Shown piece by piece: positions 36,092 to 45,613 of a stretch of 64,000 bases of DNA. Numbering within the stretch: position 1 is the first letter of the stretch; each line of letters begins with the position of its first letter. This stretch comes from CAVZZG01 sp963779685 (GTDB taxonomy: Bacteria; Actinomycetota; Thermoleophilia; Gaiellales; F1-60-MAGs149): contig CAVZZG010000003.1 of the NCBI GenBank assembly GCA_963779685.1, positions 2,232,001 through 2,296,000 of the forward strand. Direction: 5' to 3'. The translations under genes and the position numbers were made by a program. The notes under the pieces were generated by a model, which was given only the letters and a program-made list of their open reading frames with translations, made no database searches and was not told the origin of the DNA.

Positions 36092-37239
36092 TGGCATACG
36101 CCCAGCGCGAGTTCGAGCAGGACTCGGCTGGCCGTGACGACCTCCGCCAGGATCACCGACTCGTCGGCCCGGTGGGCGTCGGCGAGGTCGCCGGCGCCGT
36201 AGATCACGGTGCGGGCGCCGGCATCGGCGTACCACGCCGCATCGGTGGTGGCGCGCATTCCGGCGTGCACCAGCGCCGCGCCGGTCACGTCCCGGTGCGC
36301 GCGTTCGAGCGAGCGGCAGAGCTCGTCGCCGGGCGGCGTCAGGAACGGCGGCACGCGGATCTCGGTCTCACGCGTCCACGACACGCCGGGCAGGCCGGCG
36401 AGCGCGCCGGCCACGATCGCGTCGGCCTCGCCGGCGACCACGTCCGGGTCGCGACCTGGTGCGACCCGCAGGTCGACGGAGAACCGGCACCGATCCGGCA
36501 CGACGGAGGTCTTGATGCCGCCGTCGACGGTGCCGATGCTCACGCTCTCGGCGCCGACCAGCGGGTGCCCGGGTGCTGACCGGGCCGCGGCCCACTGCTC
36601 CAGGGCGACGATCGCCCGGGCGGCGGCTGCGACGGCGTTGCGGCCGAGCTCCGGCGCACTGCCGTGGGCGGCGACGCCGCGCACCGTGTAGGCGATGTTG
36701 ATCTGGCCGTTGCCGACGGCGACGAGCGCGAGTCGCGTGGGCTCGACGATGACCACCGCATCGGGCAACGGCTGGGCGGCGGCGGCGCGACGGCTCCCGG
36801 CCGCCGTCGCCTCCTCGTCGGCGACGATGTCGAGACGGAGGCCCCGGCCGAGCGGCATGCCGGAGCGGCCGAGCGCGAGCACGACGCCGAGCATGGCCGC
36901 GAGGCCGGCCTTCATGTCGCAGGCGCCCAGCCCCGTCATGACGCCGTCGCGGACGAGCGGGTCGTAGGGGTCGGACGTCCAGCCCTCGCCGGGGGGCATG
37001 GTGTCGGAGTGGCCGTTCAGCACCAGCGCCGGGGGGCCTCCGGGCCCGAGGTGCACGTGCAGGTTCGGGCGGCGCGGAGCGATGTCGTCGGTGGTCCAGG
37101 AGACGCCCGCCGCGTCCAGGACCGGCGTCACGTGGGCGACCACGGCCGCCTCGTCGCCCGGCGGGTTGGGGGTCGGGATCCGGACGAGGTCGGCGAGCAT
37201 CGCCTCAACCTCGGCGCCGTCGATCTGCGGCACGCTCAC
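36088..37239 (-). CDS. M20 family metallopeptidase (ArgE/DapE/carboxypeptidase-like)
   Basis: 383 residues with GTG start overlapping the Rieske stop (GTGA at 37236-37239). Metal-site motifs: LNGHSDTMPP, GLGACDMKAGLAAM, IVADEEATAAG (catalytic Glu pair), VIVEPT and a terminal DLADAHRADE with His. The dimerisation domain carries RGVAAHGSAPE. The family hydrolyses amide bonds of N-acyl amino acids or small peptides with one or two zinc ions. It is the last gene of the M24-Rieske-M20 operon divergent from LysR. Confidence 0.87.
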   Translation of the reverse strand: MSVPQIDGAEVEAMLADLVRIPTPNPPGDEAAVVAHVTPVLDAAGVSWTTDDIAPRRPNLHVHLGPGGPPALVLNGHSDTMPPGEGWTSDPYDPLVRDGVMTGLGACDMKAGLAAMLGVVLALGRSGMPLGRGLRLDIVADEEATAAGSRRAAAAQPLPDAVVIVEPTRLALVAVGNGQINIAYTVRGVAAHGSAPELGRNAVAAAARAIVALEQWAAARSAPGHPLVGAESVSIGTVDGGIKTSVVPDRCRFSVDLRVAPGRDPDVVAGEADAIVAGALAGLPGVSWTRETEIRVPPFLTPPGDELCRSLERAHRDVTGAALVHAGMRATTDAAWYADAGARTVIYGAGDLADAHRADESVILAEVVTASRVLLELALGVCH

Positions 37240-38237
37240 GCCTCGTCGACCGGCCCGGCGTCGATGTCGACCCCGACCTCCGCCATGAAGCGACGGTACG
37301 CCACCGCAACGGCGTCGGGCCCGCGCAGGTGCAGCTCGGCCGCGAGGTCGAGCGGCAGCTCGGCCGGGCGCTGGCTCTCGACCACCGGCCGGTCCTGTTC
37401 GAGGATCAGCACGTCGGTCGCCATGCGCTCGGCGAGCTCGGCTTCGCTGAGGTGGAAGTTGCGGCAGATCACGAGGTAGACGGTGGTCTCGGCCTCCGCC
37501 CTCGGGCACGCGGTGATCAGCACCGCCTCGGTCTCGCCGTCCTCCCGCTCCTTGCGCTGGTGGATGCTGAATGGCCGATGCAGGCGGTAGACCCGGGTGT
37601 GGGCGACGGGATGCATGGGGTTGGGGAGGTCGCGCCACTGGTAGCGCAGCTCCTCGCCCACCTGGTGAATATCGAAGACGGGCACCTCCGGGTGGTCTCG
37701 CGAGCCGAGGATGCCCTCGTGCAGCCACGGGAAGTGCGCGGCGTCGACCGAGTTCTCGGTGGCGCGGGCGGCGCTGGCCCGCCAGTTCTGGGGCGGGACG
37801 AAGACGGCCCGGAAGTCGGGATCGGCGTACTCCGGGTAGTCGGGGATGCCGACCACGGGGTCGGCCGACAGGCAGACCCAGACCAGGCCGTGGCGGACGT
37901 CGCACGCGAAACGTTCGATCCGCGCCCCGGCAGGGATCGACCGCTCCGCCGGGAGGGCCGGGATGTGAACGCAGCGCCCGTCGGCGGCATACCGCCAGCC
38001 GTGATAGGCGCAGACCAGCTCCGTACCCTCGACCCTGCCCAGCGACAGCGCGGTCGCGCGGTGCACGCACAGATCGCGGAAGCAGGCGACCGAGCCGCCG
38101 AGCCGGGCCAGCACCAGTCGCTCGCCGAGAAGTCGCACCGGATGCGGGGCGTCGCCGAGCTCGGACTCGTACGCCACCGGGTGCCAGTAGCGGCGAAGCA
38201 CCGGCCACAGCTGGTGTTCGAGCGCCGGCCGGATCAC
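37236..38237 (-). CDS. Rieske-type aromatic-ring/N-demethylase oxygenase, alpha subunit
   Basis: 333 residues, GTG start (GTGA overlap with M24). Rieske cluster: CVHRATALSL...LVCAYHGW (CxH...CxxH). The mononuclear iron site is ENSVDAAHFPWLHEG (D and two His). Members use reductase-supplied electrons to hydroxylate, demethylate or demethoxylate. No ferredoxin or reductase partner is next to it; the fusion at 20570 is a distant candidate only. It sits between two peptidases, suggesting catabolism of an N-modified or aromatic amide. Confidence 0.88.
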   Translation of the reverse strand: MIRPALEHQLWPVLRRYWHPVAYESELGDAPHPVRLLGERLVLARLGGSVACFRDLCVHRATALSLGRVEGTELVCAYHGWRYAADGRCVHIPALPAERSIPAGARIERFACDVRHGLVWVCLSADPVVGIPDYPEYADPDFRAVFVPPQNWRASAARATENSVDAAHFPWLHEGILGSRDHPEVPVFDIHQVGEELRYQWRDLPNPMHPVAHTRVYRLHRPFSIHQRKEREDGETEAVLITACPRAEAETTVYLVICRNFHLSEAELAERMATDVLILEQDRPVVESQRPAELPLDLAAELHLRGPDAVAVAYRRFMAEVGVDIDAGPVDEA

Positions 38238-39397
38238 GCCCCGCTCCGGGTCGCGATCGTGCGCAGGTGCTCCGGTGCCCGCGTCAGCACCTCGTGGCCG
38301 GTCTCGGTGACGAGGACGTTGTGCTCGGTGTGGAAGAGGCCGAAGGTCGTCGCCACGCCCGGTTCGATCGTGATCGTCATGCCGGGCGCGAGGATCGTCG
38401 GATCGTCCTCCGACACGTGAGGCGGCTCGGTCATGTCGTAGCCGATGCCGTGACCCACGCGACCGGCGAGCCCCGCGATGTCGCTGGTCACCGGCAGGCC
38501 GACTGCCCCCACCCGGGCGTTCACGGCCGCCGCGATCTCGGCCACCGGGCGACCGGGCCGCACCATGGCCACGCCCTCGGCCGCGATCTCGACGACCAGG
38601 CGCTGAGCCTCGGCCTGGTCGGGGGTCGGGCCACCGACGACCCCGGCGCGATCGAAGTCGCTCCAGAGGCCGGCGACCGTGCAGCCGGAGTCGAGCCACA
38701 CGAGGTCGCCGCGCTCGAGCAGCCGCTCACTGCCCGACCCCATCAGCACGTCGTAGTTACCGGGTCCGGACGTGATCGCCACCCATGGCGCTGCTCCACC
38801 GGCCCGTGCGGTCTCGACCATCATTGCGAGCGCGGCGTCGCGCTCGGTGCCACCCTCGCGGATCGTCGCGAACATCCGCTCGTAGCCTGCCGCCGTGCAC
38901 GCGCACGCGCGCCGCATGGCATCGACATCCCACGGGGCCTTGTGCAGCCGCAGCGCCCAGAGCACGGACGAAGCGTCCTCGACCGCCACCGGGGCGATCG
39001 CCTCCTCGATCCGGCGCAGCTCGGTGACGGGGATGCCGAGTCGCTGCTCGAAGCCGAGCTCGGCGCCGACGCGGCCGGTCGTGAGACCCGCCCCGCGCAC
39101 CGCTGCCCGGAGCTCCTCGACCGGGGCGATCGAGAGCCGCCGATAGGGCCGCACGTCGCGGATCCACGACAGCGCACGCGCCTCGAACTCGCGGCCGCTG
39201 TGGACGACGAGCACCGGCTCGCCGACGCGCGGCAGGAACAGGTAGAACGGACGCGCCAGCGTCGGTTCGATGGCCGGGTAGCCGCTGAGGAAGCACAGGT
39301 TCGTGCCCGAGGCGAGCAGCAGGCCGTCCAGCCCGCTCGCGGCCATCCCCGCGCGCGCGGCGGCGATCCTGGCAGCGGAGATCGATGCCCGGTCCAT
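38234..39397 (-). CDS. M24 family metallopeptidase (Xaa-Pro dipeptidase/creatinase-like)
   Basis: 387 residues. N-terminal creatinase domain (SGLDGLLLASGTNLCFLSGYPA) and pita-bread domain with metal ligands in WLDSGCTVAGLWSDFDRA (two Asp), VGHGIGYDM (His), ITIEPGV and FHTEHNVLVT (Glu). First gene of the operon, divergent from LysR; a palindrome at 39469 lies in the shared promoter gap. Second M24 protein of the window, after 5674. Likely cleaves Xaa-Pro or an amidine/amide such as creatine-like compounds. Confidence 0.87.
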   Translation of the reverse strand: MDRASISAARIAAARAGMAASGLDGLLLASGTNLCFLSGYPAIEPTLARPFYLFLPRVGEPVLVVHSGREFEARALSWIRDVRPYRRLSIAPVEELRAAVRGAGLTTGRVGAELGFEQRLGIPVTELRRIEEAIAPVAVEDASSVLWALRLHKAPWDVDAMRRACACTAAGYERMFATIREGGTERDAALAMMVETARAGGAAPWVAITSGPGNYDVLMGSGSERLLERGDLVWLDSGCTVAGLWSDFDRAGVVGGPTPDQAEAQRLVVEIAAEGVAMVRPGRPVAEIAAAVNARVGAVGLPVTSDIAGLAGRVGHGIGYDMTEPPHVSEDDPTILAPGMTITIEPGVATTFGLFHTEHNVLVTETGHEVLTRAPEHLRTIATRSGA

Positions 39398-39468
39398 GGG
39401 CGGAGGATGACCCGCCGGCCCTCGGCGGGCAAGCCCGCCCGACCCGCGGGGCACGACCGTCATGCGGC

Positions 39469-39482
39469 GATGACCGGTCATC
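39469..39482. promoter_or_regulatory. Palindrome GATGACCGGTCATC, putative LysR operator
   Basis: Perfect 14-bp dyad in the 114-bp gap between the M24-Rieske-M20 operon and lysR, 29 bp before the LysR GTG. LysR-type regulators commonly bind such sites near their own promoter and control the divergent operon. Position and symmetry are the only evidence. Confidence 0.5.
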
Positions 39483-39511
39483 ATCCGCGAGCCTCTGGTA
39501 CTTTCGCGAGC

Positions 39512-40489
39512 GTGCCCCGGACGACGCAGACCACGTTGCAGGGATCGGACCCGACGCTCCGGTGGCAGGGCATCGACCTGCGCCATCTCGCCGCGCTCCA
39601 GGCGATCGCGTCCCACCGCTCGTTCGGCCATGCCGCGACGGCGCTCCACGTGACGCAGTCGGCCGTCTCGCATCAGATCGCCCAACTCGAGGACCGGCTC
39701 GGCACGACGCTCGTCGACCGGCGGGCCCGCGGCGGTCCCGACCTGACACCGGCCGGCGCCATCGTCGTCCGGCACGCCGACGCCGTCTTCGGCCACCTCG
39801 AGGCGACGGTCGCCGAGCTCGACGCGCTCGACCACGGGTCGTCCGTCGTGCGCGTCGGCGTCTTCCCGAGTGCCGGGGCCGCCATCCTGCCGCGCCTGAT
39901 CCGGCTCGTCCGCGAGCGGAACCCGTCGCTGGCCATCCAGCTGCACGAGGCGGCCGAGGATGGAGCGCTGCTCCGGCTCCTGGCGGCCGGACAGCTCGAC
40001 CTCGCCTTCGTGGTGCTGCCGGTCGCCGACCAGCGCTTCGTCACTCGCGAGCTCGTCGCCGACCCCTGGTGCGTCGTCGTCCCGGGCGGCGGACGCCTGG
40101 CAGCCGAGGGCTCGATCGCGCTGCGCGACCTGGCGCGCCTGCCGCTGATCGGGCTCCGCCACGGCTCTCCCCTGCAACTCGGCGAGTCGCGTCTGCAGCT
40201 CGCCGGCTTCACCGCCGATGTGGTCGCCCGCGCCGACGACATCGGGACGGTTCAGGGCCTGGTCGCGGCAGGTATCGGCGTGGCCATCCTGCCGCGGATG
40301 CTGCTGACCGTCCGCCATCCTGCGGTCGCCATCTGCACCCTCGCCGATCGGGTCGAGCCGCGGCGCGTGGGCCTGGCGTGGCTCGCCGAGCAGGAGCCGG
40401 CGGCGACCGTACGGCTCGTCGTGGAGGCGGCCGCCGAGACGCTCGCGTCCCGGCTGACCCCGACGCTCCGGGGATCGGAGCCTGCGTGA
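39512..40489 (+). CDS. LysR-family transcriptional regulator
   Basis: 325 residues, GTG start. N-terminal winged helix-turn-helix: LRHLAALQAIASHRSFGHAA, then LHVTQSAVSHQIAQLEDRLG; C-terminal co-inducer domain from about residue 105 with VRVGVFPSAGAAILP and LVAAGIGVAILP. Divergent from the M24-Rieske-M20 operon, which it likely controls, and overlapping the SMP-30 gene (GTGA at 40486-40489). Effector unknown. The frame continues upstream without a supported start. Confidence 0.9.
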   Translation: MPRTTQTTLQGSDPTLRWQGIDLRHLAALQAIASHRSFGHAATALHVTQSAVSHQIAQLEDRLGTTLVDRRARGGPDLTPAGAIVVRHADAVFGHLEATVAELDALDHGSSVVRVGVFPSAGAAILPRLIRLVRERNPSLAIQLHEAAEDGALLRLLAAGQLDLAFVVLPVADQRFVTRELVADPWCVVVPGGGRLAAEGSIALRDLARLPLIGLRHGSPLQLGESRLQLAGFTADVVARADDIGTVQGLVAAGIGVAILPRMLLTVRHPAVAICTLADRVEPRRVGLAWLAEQEPAATVRLVVEAAAETLASRLTPTLRGSEPA

Positions 40490-41340
40490 ACATCGAGGTC
40501 CTGGCAACGGTGCCCGACATCTGCGGTGAGGGCCCGCTCTACGACCCGGCGACCGGGGGCCTGTACCGCGTCGACATCAACGGCCGCGCGGTGCGCTGGA
40601 TCGACCTGGGCGGCGGATCCGGCCGCGAGTGGACGCTGCCGCTCGAACCCGGCTGTCTCGCGCTCCGCGCCGGTGGGAACGCCGTGGTCGCCCTCGAAGA
40701 CGGGCTCTACGCCCTCGACCTCGCAGGCGGCGGCATCGAGCGCCTGGCCGACGTGACGGCGGGCGATGGCGCAGTCGCGCTGAACGACGGCCGCTGCGAC
40801 GCTAACGGCCGGTTCTTCGTCGGCTCCTACGCACGCAACGAGCAGGATCCGCTCGGCGACGTGTACGTGATCGGCACGGACCTCGGCGTGACCCGCGTCG
40901 GCCACCCGCTGGTCGTCGGCAACGGCATGGACTGGAGTCCCGACGGGACGACCTTCTACCTCACCGACTCGGCCGGGACGATCACGGCCTTCGACGTCGA
41001 GGATGGGCAGCCGGTGCGGCCGCGCCTGTTCGCGCGGGACGACGACTGCTCGCCGGACGGGCTCGTGGTCGACGCCGAGGGGTGCATCTGGAGCGCGAAG
41101 TGGAACGGCTGGCGGATCGTCCGCTACACCCCGGACGGGCGCACCGACCGCGTCATCGAGCTGCCGGTGCAGCGGCCCACCGCGGCCGCGTTCGGCGGCA
41201 GCGGGCTCGATACGCTCTTCGTCACGAGCGCGACCTACGGGCTCGATGCGACGGCGAGGGGCGCGCAGCCCCTCGCCGGCTCAGTCCTGGCGCTCGACCC
41301 AGGCGTCCGCGGCCGCCCGGCCGAGCCGTTTCGCGGCTAG
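40486..41340 (+). CDS. SMP-30/gluconolactonase/LRE family protein
   Basis: 284 residues, GTG start overlapping the LysR stop. Six-bladed propeller with EGPLYDPATGGLYRVDI (metal Glu), LNDGRCDANGRFFVGS, NGMDWSPDGTTFYLTDS (Asn and Asp ligands) and SPDGLVVDAEG. The family hydrolyses aldonolactones or related esters. Co-transcribed with lysR. Converges on the binding-protein gene 3 bp away. Confidence 0.88.
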   Translation: MNIEVLATVPDICGEGPLYDPATGGLYRVDINGRAVRWIDLGGGSGREWTLPLEPGCLALRAGGNAVVALEDGLYALDLAGGGIERLADVTAGDGAVALNDGRCDANGRFFVGSYARNEQDPLGDVYVIGTDLGVTRVGHPLVVGNGMDWSPDGTTFYLTDSAGTITAFDVEDGQPVRPRLFARDDDCSPDGLVVDAEGCIWSAKWNGWRIVRYTPDGRTDRVIELPVQRPTAAAFGGSGLDTLFVTSATYGLDATARGAQPLAGSVLALDPGVRGRPAEPFRG

Positions 41341-41343
41341 GCC

Positions 41344-42556
41344 TTAGCCGCCGACGCCCGCCTTGATCTCGGTGTAGGCGTCGGTCCACTCCTTGGTCGT
41401 CACCATCGTGGTCGACTCGGTCGGCGGGTTGTTGTACAGCGGCGCCGCGGCGAACAGGGCGTCGATGTTCGTGTAGTCGTAGAGCGCCTTGATGTCGGGC
41501 TTCAGCTGGTCGACGCCGGCCGGGGTAACCGTCGCACCCACCAGGTACTCGGCGATGCGGGCGTTCGTGGTGGGGTCGAGGGTCTGGTTCATCCACGAGT
41601 AGATGGTCGAGACGTTGTCGGCGCCGGGCGGAATGGCCCAGGCGTCGCTGAAGCCGTAGGAGCCTTCCGTCGGCAGGATGGTCTTCACCGTCTTCGTGCC
41701 CTTGTCCGCGGCGAACGTGTTCATCGCCGCCCAGCCCATCCAGCACACGACCACGTCGCCCGAGACGAGCTTCTGGGTCATGTCGCCGTAGGAGGCGGAC
41801 ACGCCCGTGGTCTGCGCCCACATGGTGGTGAGGAAGTCCTTGATGTTCCTGGAGGTCCTGCGAGTTCTTCGGGATCTGATCCGGCTTCTTGCCGAGGATG
41901 TGGCAGACCAGCGCCAGGTTGCCCTGCGGGTCGTCCACCGCGCCGACCTTGCCCTTGAACTTCGGGTCGAGCAGGTCGTGCCAGCTCTTCACACCACCTG
42001 GCAGCACCGCGTCGTCCCACGTGATGCCGATCGCGCCGTAGTCCCACGGCACGCCGGTGCGGGTGCCGTCGGGCTCGACCCAGAAGTTGCCCTCGTCGCC
42101 CTGGAAGTACGGGTACAGGTTCTTCATGTTGGGAACCTGCTCCGGATCGAGCGGCGAGAGCAGCTTCAGCTCGCGGTACAGGGGCTTGTAGCCCTGGTAG
42201 TAGGTGATCAGGTCGTAGCCGCCCTTGCCGTCGGCGGCGATCAGCTTCGCCTGGATGTCGTCGTGGGTCCCGATGTAGGTCGGCTTGATGTCGACGTGGT
42301 TGGTCGTCTTCCAGTCCTTCATCGGGTCGGGCAGGTCGTAGCCCTCCCACGACAGGAAGTCGATCGTGCCGCCGACCGTGCCGTTGCCCTGGATACCCGG
42401 CGTCGGCCCGGCCGCCGTGCTCGACCCGGCTGCCGCCGCGGTCGACGACGACGAGGACGAGCTCGAACTGCCGCCGCACGCGGCGAACAACGCAGGGCTC
42501 GCGCCGAGCGTCACGACCGTCATCCCGCTCCGCCGCAACCACTCACGACGGCTCAT
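41344..42556 (-). CDS. Polyamine-type ABC solute-binding lipoprotein with Tat-like signal, one +1 frameshift
   Basis: About 403 residues corrected. Signal SRREWLRRSG resembles a twin-arginine motif, followed by a hydrophobic stretch and lipobox FAAC (Cys27), then GGSSSSSSSSS and an Ala/Ser linker. The mature domain (GTIDFLSWEGYDLP; YDLITYYQGY; VPWDYGAIGITWDD) is of the PotD/spermidine-putrescine type. At 41848-41849 an extra base breaks the frame; removing it gives QDLQNIKDFLTTMWAQ. Total length 3n+1. Its likely PotBCA partners are 8 kb away (50.6-53.4 kb). Ligand unknown. Confidence 0.85.
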
Positions 42557-42687
42557 CCCACCCGGTGCCTGGGCCACAGCGCAACCTCCATCCACCCGCA
42601 CGCGACCACTCCCAGCCGCGTGTCGGGCAATGGTACGGGCCGCCCTCCGCGGGCGCAAGAGCATGAGTGGCCGCAATCGGTCCATGA

Positions 42688-42701
42688 CCGTTCGTGAACG
42701 G
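42688..42701. promoter_or_regulatory. Inverted repeat CCGTTC-GT-GAACGG
   Basis: Perfect 6+2+6 dyad in the 191-bp divergent gap between the binding-protein gene (starts 42556, minus) and the SDR (starts 42748, plus). A candidate operator for one or both. No regulator is adjacent. The rest of the gap shows no coding potential. Confidence 0.35.
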
Positions 42702-42747
42702 CAGCCGTCCGAATGGACGCTCCGCCATCCCGGTAAGCTTTCGCGCC

Positions 42748-43509
42748 ATGCGGCGCGTGTCCATCGTCACCGGCGCCGCGAGCGGCATCGGCCGGGCCAC
42801 GGCGCTGCTGCTGGCCGAACGCGGCGACACGGTGATCGGGTTCGATCGCGACCCCCGCGGGCTCGCGGAATTGCTCGCGGCGGCCCCGTCCGGCCTCCGG
42901 CTCGAGACCGCCGTCGTGGACGTCACCGATGGCGACGCGGTGCGATCGGTCGTCGACGACGTCGCGGCGCGCCACGGCGGCATCGACGTGCTGGTCACGG
43001 CAGCGGCGATCGGGCTCCCCGGTCTCATCGACGAGCAACCCGAGGCCGAGTGGAAGGCGACGGTGGACGCCGTGCTGGGCGGCACCTACCAGTGCGCGAG
43101 GGCCGTGATCCGCCACATGCGGCCGGCCCGGCGCGGGGCGATCGTCACGTTCGGATCGGTGATCGGCAGGACGGCCATCACCGGCTTCGCCGCGTACGGC
43201 GCTGCCAAGGGGGGCGTCGAGGCGCTCACCCGCGCCCTCGCCGTGGACCACGCCCACGAGGGCATCAGGGTCAACTGCGTGGTGCCGGGATCGACCGATA
43301 CGCCGATGATGTGGTTCGGCGTCGAGCCCGGCGATCTCGAGCGCCTGCGGGCCGAGGTGATCGCCGAGCAGCCGCTGGGACGGATCGCCGATCCCATCGA
43401 GATCGCCCGCGTCGTGGCGTTCCTGGCATCGGAGGAGGCGTCGATAATGACCGGCTCGACGGTCGTCGCGGACGGTGGCGTGACCGCCCGCGCTTCGGTC
43501 ACCTATTGA
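42748..43509 (+). CDS. Short-chain dehydrogenase/reductase
   Basis: 253 residues. SIVTGAASGIGRATALLL start, GFDRDPRG after beta-2 (Asp, NAD-type), catalytic FGSVIGRTAITGFAAYGAAKGG and INSERT-free NCVVPGSTDTP loop; ends VVADGGVTARASVTY. ATG at 42748. Its stop overlaps the convergent threonine-synthase-like gene by 11 bp. Role unknown; divergent from the polyamine-type binding protein. Confidence 0.86.
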   Translation: MRRVSIVTGAASGIGRATALLLAERGDTVIGFDRDPRGLAELLAAAPSGLRLETAVVDVTDGDAVRSVVDDVAARHGGIDVLVTAAAIGLPGLIDEQPEAEWKATVDAVLGGTYQCARAVIRHMRPARRGAIVTFGSVIGRTAITGFAAYGAAKGGVEALTRALAVDHAHEGIRVNCVVPGSTDTPMMWFGVEPGDLERLRAEVIAEQPLGRIADPIEIARVVAFLASEEASIMTGSTVVADGGVTARASVTY

Positions 43510-44680
43510 TGGCGCCCAGCACCCCGTCGACGTCGTCGGCGAAGGCCAGGTCGAACAGCCCGGGCTCGTTCTCGCTCCAGCCGCGTCCGTGGGCGGTGAG
43601 CACGGCGACCGCGAGGGCGTCGCGCGCGATCAGGCCGTCCCGCCGGGCCTGGGCGACCCCGGCCAGTGCGAGCGCCGACGAGGTCTCGACGTAGAGGCCG
43701 GCACGGGCGAGCGCCCGCGTCGCCGCCGCGATCGCATCGTCGACGACGACGACCGGTATGCCGTCGCGGCTCGCGGCCGCGATGGCGAGCCGGCCGACGC
43801 TGGTGTCGGCCGTGGAGTGCGCGATCGAGTGCGGCGCGACGATGTCCACCGGCCGGCCCGCGGCGATCGAGCGGGCGAGGGCGTCCGCGCCCGCTGGTTC
43901 GCAGGCCAGGAGCGTGACGGCGGGCCCGCCCGCCAGGGCCGCGGCATCGTCGAGGCCGCGACGCAGGCCGACGAGGGTGTCGCCACCGGCGCAGGGGACG
44001 CTCACGACGTCGGGCAACCGCCCCAACTCGTCCACGACCTCCGCGACGACCAGGCGATAGCCGTCCGTGCCGAACGGGGTCGATGCACCGGTGAGCCGGG
44101 GGTCGCTGGACGTGGCGGCGAACCAGCCGCGCGCCGACAACTCGCGCACGGCCTCGCGCCGGGCCGGCTCGTCGAGCCGGCCGACGATCGCGCCGTGCGC
44201 CGACAGCTGCACCGCGAGCGGGTGGGGCAGCGCGCTGGTACTGAGCACGACGCATCCGATCCGCTCCCTGGCCGCGTGCGCGGCGCAGGAGACGCCGTGG
44301 TTCCCGGTCGAGGTGGTGAACATGCCGGGCGCGCCGTGCTCTGCGGCGACGGCCGCGCAGATCGAGTGGAACCGGTCCTTGTGGGAGCCGGTCGGGTTGC
44401 GGGACTCGAGCTTCAGCAGCGTCGCCGGGTCGTCCGGCGCGGCGACCAGCGGCGTCGGCACGCGCCCGAGGTCGGTGAGCCGGTCGGGCGCGATCGGCAG
44501 CCGCCACCGCGCCTCAGCGGGGTAGGTGGTCTCGAGCGGGCCGTGGCAGGCCGGGCAGCCGGCCGGGAACAGATCGGGCGGCCCCGCCCAGGCGCAGGCG
44601 GGACAGCGAAGGCCGAGTCCTCGAGTCCAGCGCGGCAACCGCCTATGTCCCGCCGTGGGCTTCCATCCGCGTCCGGGCAA
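43499..44680 (-). CDS. Threonine synthase-like PLP enzyme (fold type II) with zinc ribbon
   Basis: 393 residues from a TTG supported by GGAAGG 9 nt upstream. N-terminal cysteines LRCPACAWAG...GCPACHG form a zinc-ribbon-like segment, common in archaeal/actinobacterial threonine synthase paralogues. The PLP lysine is in NPTGSHKDR; TSTGNHGVS binds the phosphate. No O-phosphohomoserine residues can be asserted. It could be a threonine synthase, diaminopropionate-type lyase or other beta/gamma-replacement enzyme. Divergent from the dehydrogenase at 44732. Confidence 0.78.
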   Translation of the reverse strand: MPGRGWKPTAGHRRLPRWTRGLGLRCPACAWAGPPDLFPAGCPACHGPLETTYPAEARWRLPIAPDRLTDLGRVPTPLVAAPDDPATLLKLESRNPTGSHKDRFHSICAAVAAEHGAPGMFTTSTGNHGVSCAAHAARERIGCVVLSTSALPHPLAVQLSAHGAIVGRLDEPARREAVRELSARGWFAATSSDPRLTGASTPFGTDGYRLVVAEVVDELGRLPDVVSVPCAGGDTLVGLRRGLDDAAALAGGPAVTLLACEPAGADALARSIAAGRPVDIVAPHSIAHSTADTSVGRLAIAAASRDGIPVVVVDDAIAAATRALARAGLYVETSSALALAGVAQARRDGLIARDALAVAVLTAHGRGWSENEPGLFDLAFADDVDGVLGAINR

Positions 44681-44731
44681 TCGTACGGGCCTTCCAGGCC
44701 GACCGCGACGACATTCCTATACTCCGGCGCC

Positions 44732-45613
44732 ATGGCGCAGGCGCGACTCATCGGGCTCGGCAACATGGGCGCCGGCATCGCGCGGAACCTGCTCGCGGCG
44801 GGCATCGACCTGGCGGTGGCGGACGCCGACCCGGCGCGGGTTGCCGGGCTCGTAGCGCTGGGAGCCGAGCCCGCGGGCGACGACGTCTCGGAGGAGCTCG
44901 TCCTGCTCTCGCTCCCGGGGCCGCCGGAGGTCGAGTCGCTCTGTCTCGGCCCGACGGGGTTGCTGGCTCGGATGGCGCCCGGCTCGGTGCTCGTGAACCT
45001 CTCGACGGTCGGCGTCGACACCGCGCGCCGCCTCGAGGAGGCAGCATCCACCGGGGGGGTCCTGACCGTCGACGCACCGGTGACCGGCGCCGCCGACGGG
45101 GCCGCGGCCGGGACGATGACGATCATGGTCGGGGCGAGCGACGAGGCGCTGGCCCGTGCGCGGTGCGTGCTCGAGCCGATCTCGTCGCGCATCGTGCATC
45201 TCGGGCGGCCCGGCGACGGCACGGCCGGGAAGCTGCTCACGAACATGCTCTGGTTCATCCACGTGACGGCACTGTCCGACGCCCTGGCGCTGGCGGTGGC
45301 GAGCGGCCTCGACCCGGCGCGTTTCGCCGAGCTGGTGAGGATCAGCGCCGGCGGCTCGTGGGTGGCCGAGCACGACCTCGGCAACATCCTGGCGGACGAC
45401 GACGATCCCTCGTTCACGCTCGCCCTGTGCGTGAAGGACCTGCGCCTGATCGCAGAGCTCGAAGCCGATCGCGGCTACGCCTCCGACCTGGCCGCGGCCG
45501 CTCGGGCCAGGTTCGGCGAGGCCCACGAGCAGTTCGGGCCGGGAAGGGGCGAGCTCAGCGTGACCCGCCTCGCGGAGGAGCGGGCCGGCGTGTCGATCAG
45601 AGCGCGGGCCTGA
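44732..45613 (+). CDS. 3-hydroxyisobutyrate dehydrogenase-family NAD(P)-dependent oxidoreductase
   Basis: 293 residues. LIGLGNMGAGIARNLL nucleotide motif, NLSTVGVDTARRL, DAPVTGAADGAAAGT substrate loop and GDGTAGKLLTNML with the catalytic Lys. The family oxidises beta-hydroxy acids such as 3-hydroxyisobutyrate or tartronate. A -10-like TATACT lies at 44718-44723. Followed by an alcohol dehydrogenase with a one-base TGATG overlap, so it starts a three-gene operon. Confidence 0.87.
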   Translation: MAQARLIGLGNMGAGIARNLLAAGIDLAVADADPARVAGLVALGAEPAGDDVSEELVLLSLPGPPEVESLCLGPTGLLARMAPGSVLVNLSTVGVDTARRLEEAASTGGVLTVDAPVTGAADGAAAGTMTIMVGASDEALARARCVLEPISSRIVHLGRPGDGTAGKLLTNMLWFIHVTALSDALALAVASGLDPARFAELVRISAGGSWVAEHDLGNILADDDDPSFTLALCVKDLRLIAELEADRGYASDLAAAARARFGEAHEQFGPGRGELSVTRLAEERAGVSIRARA

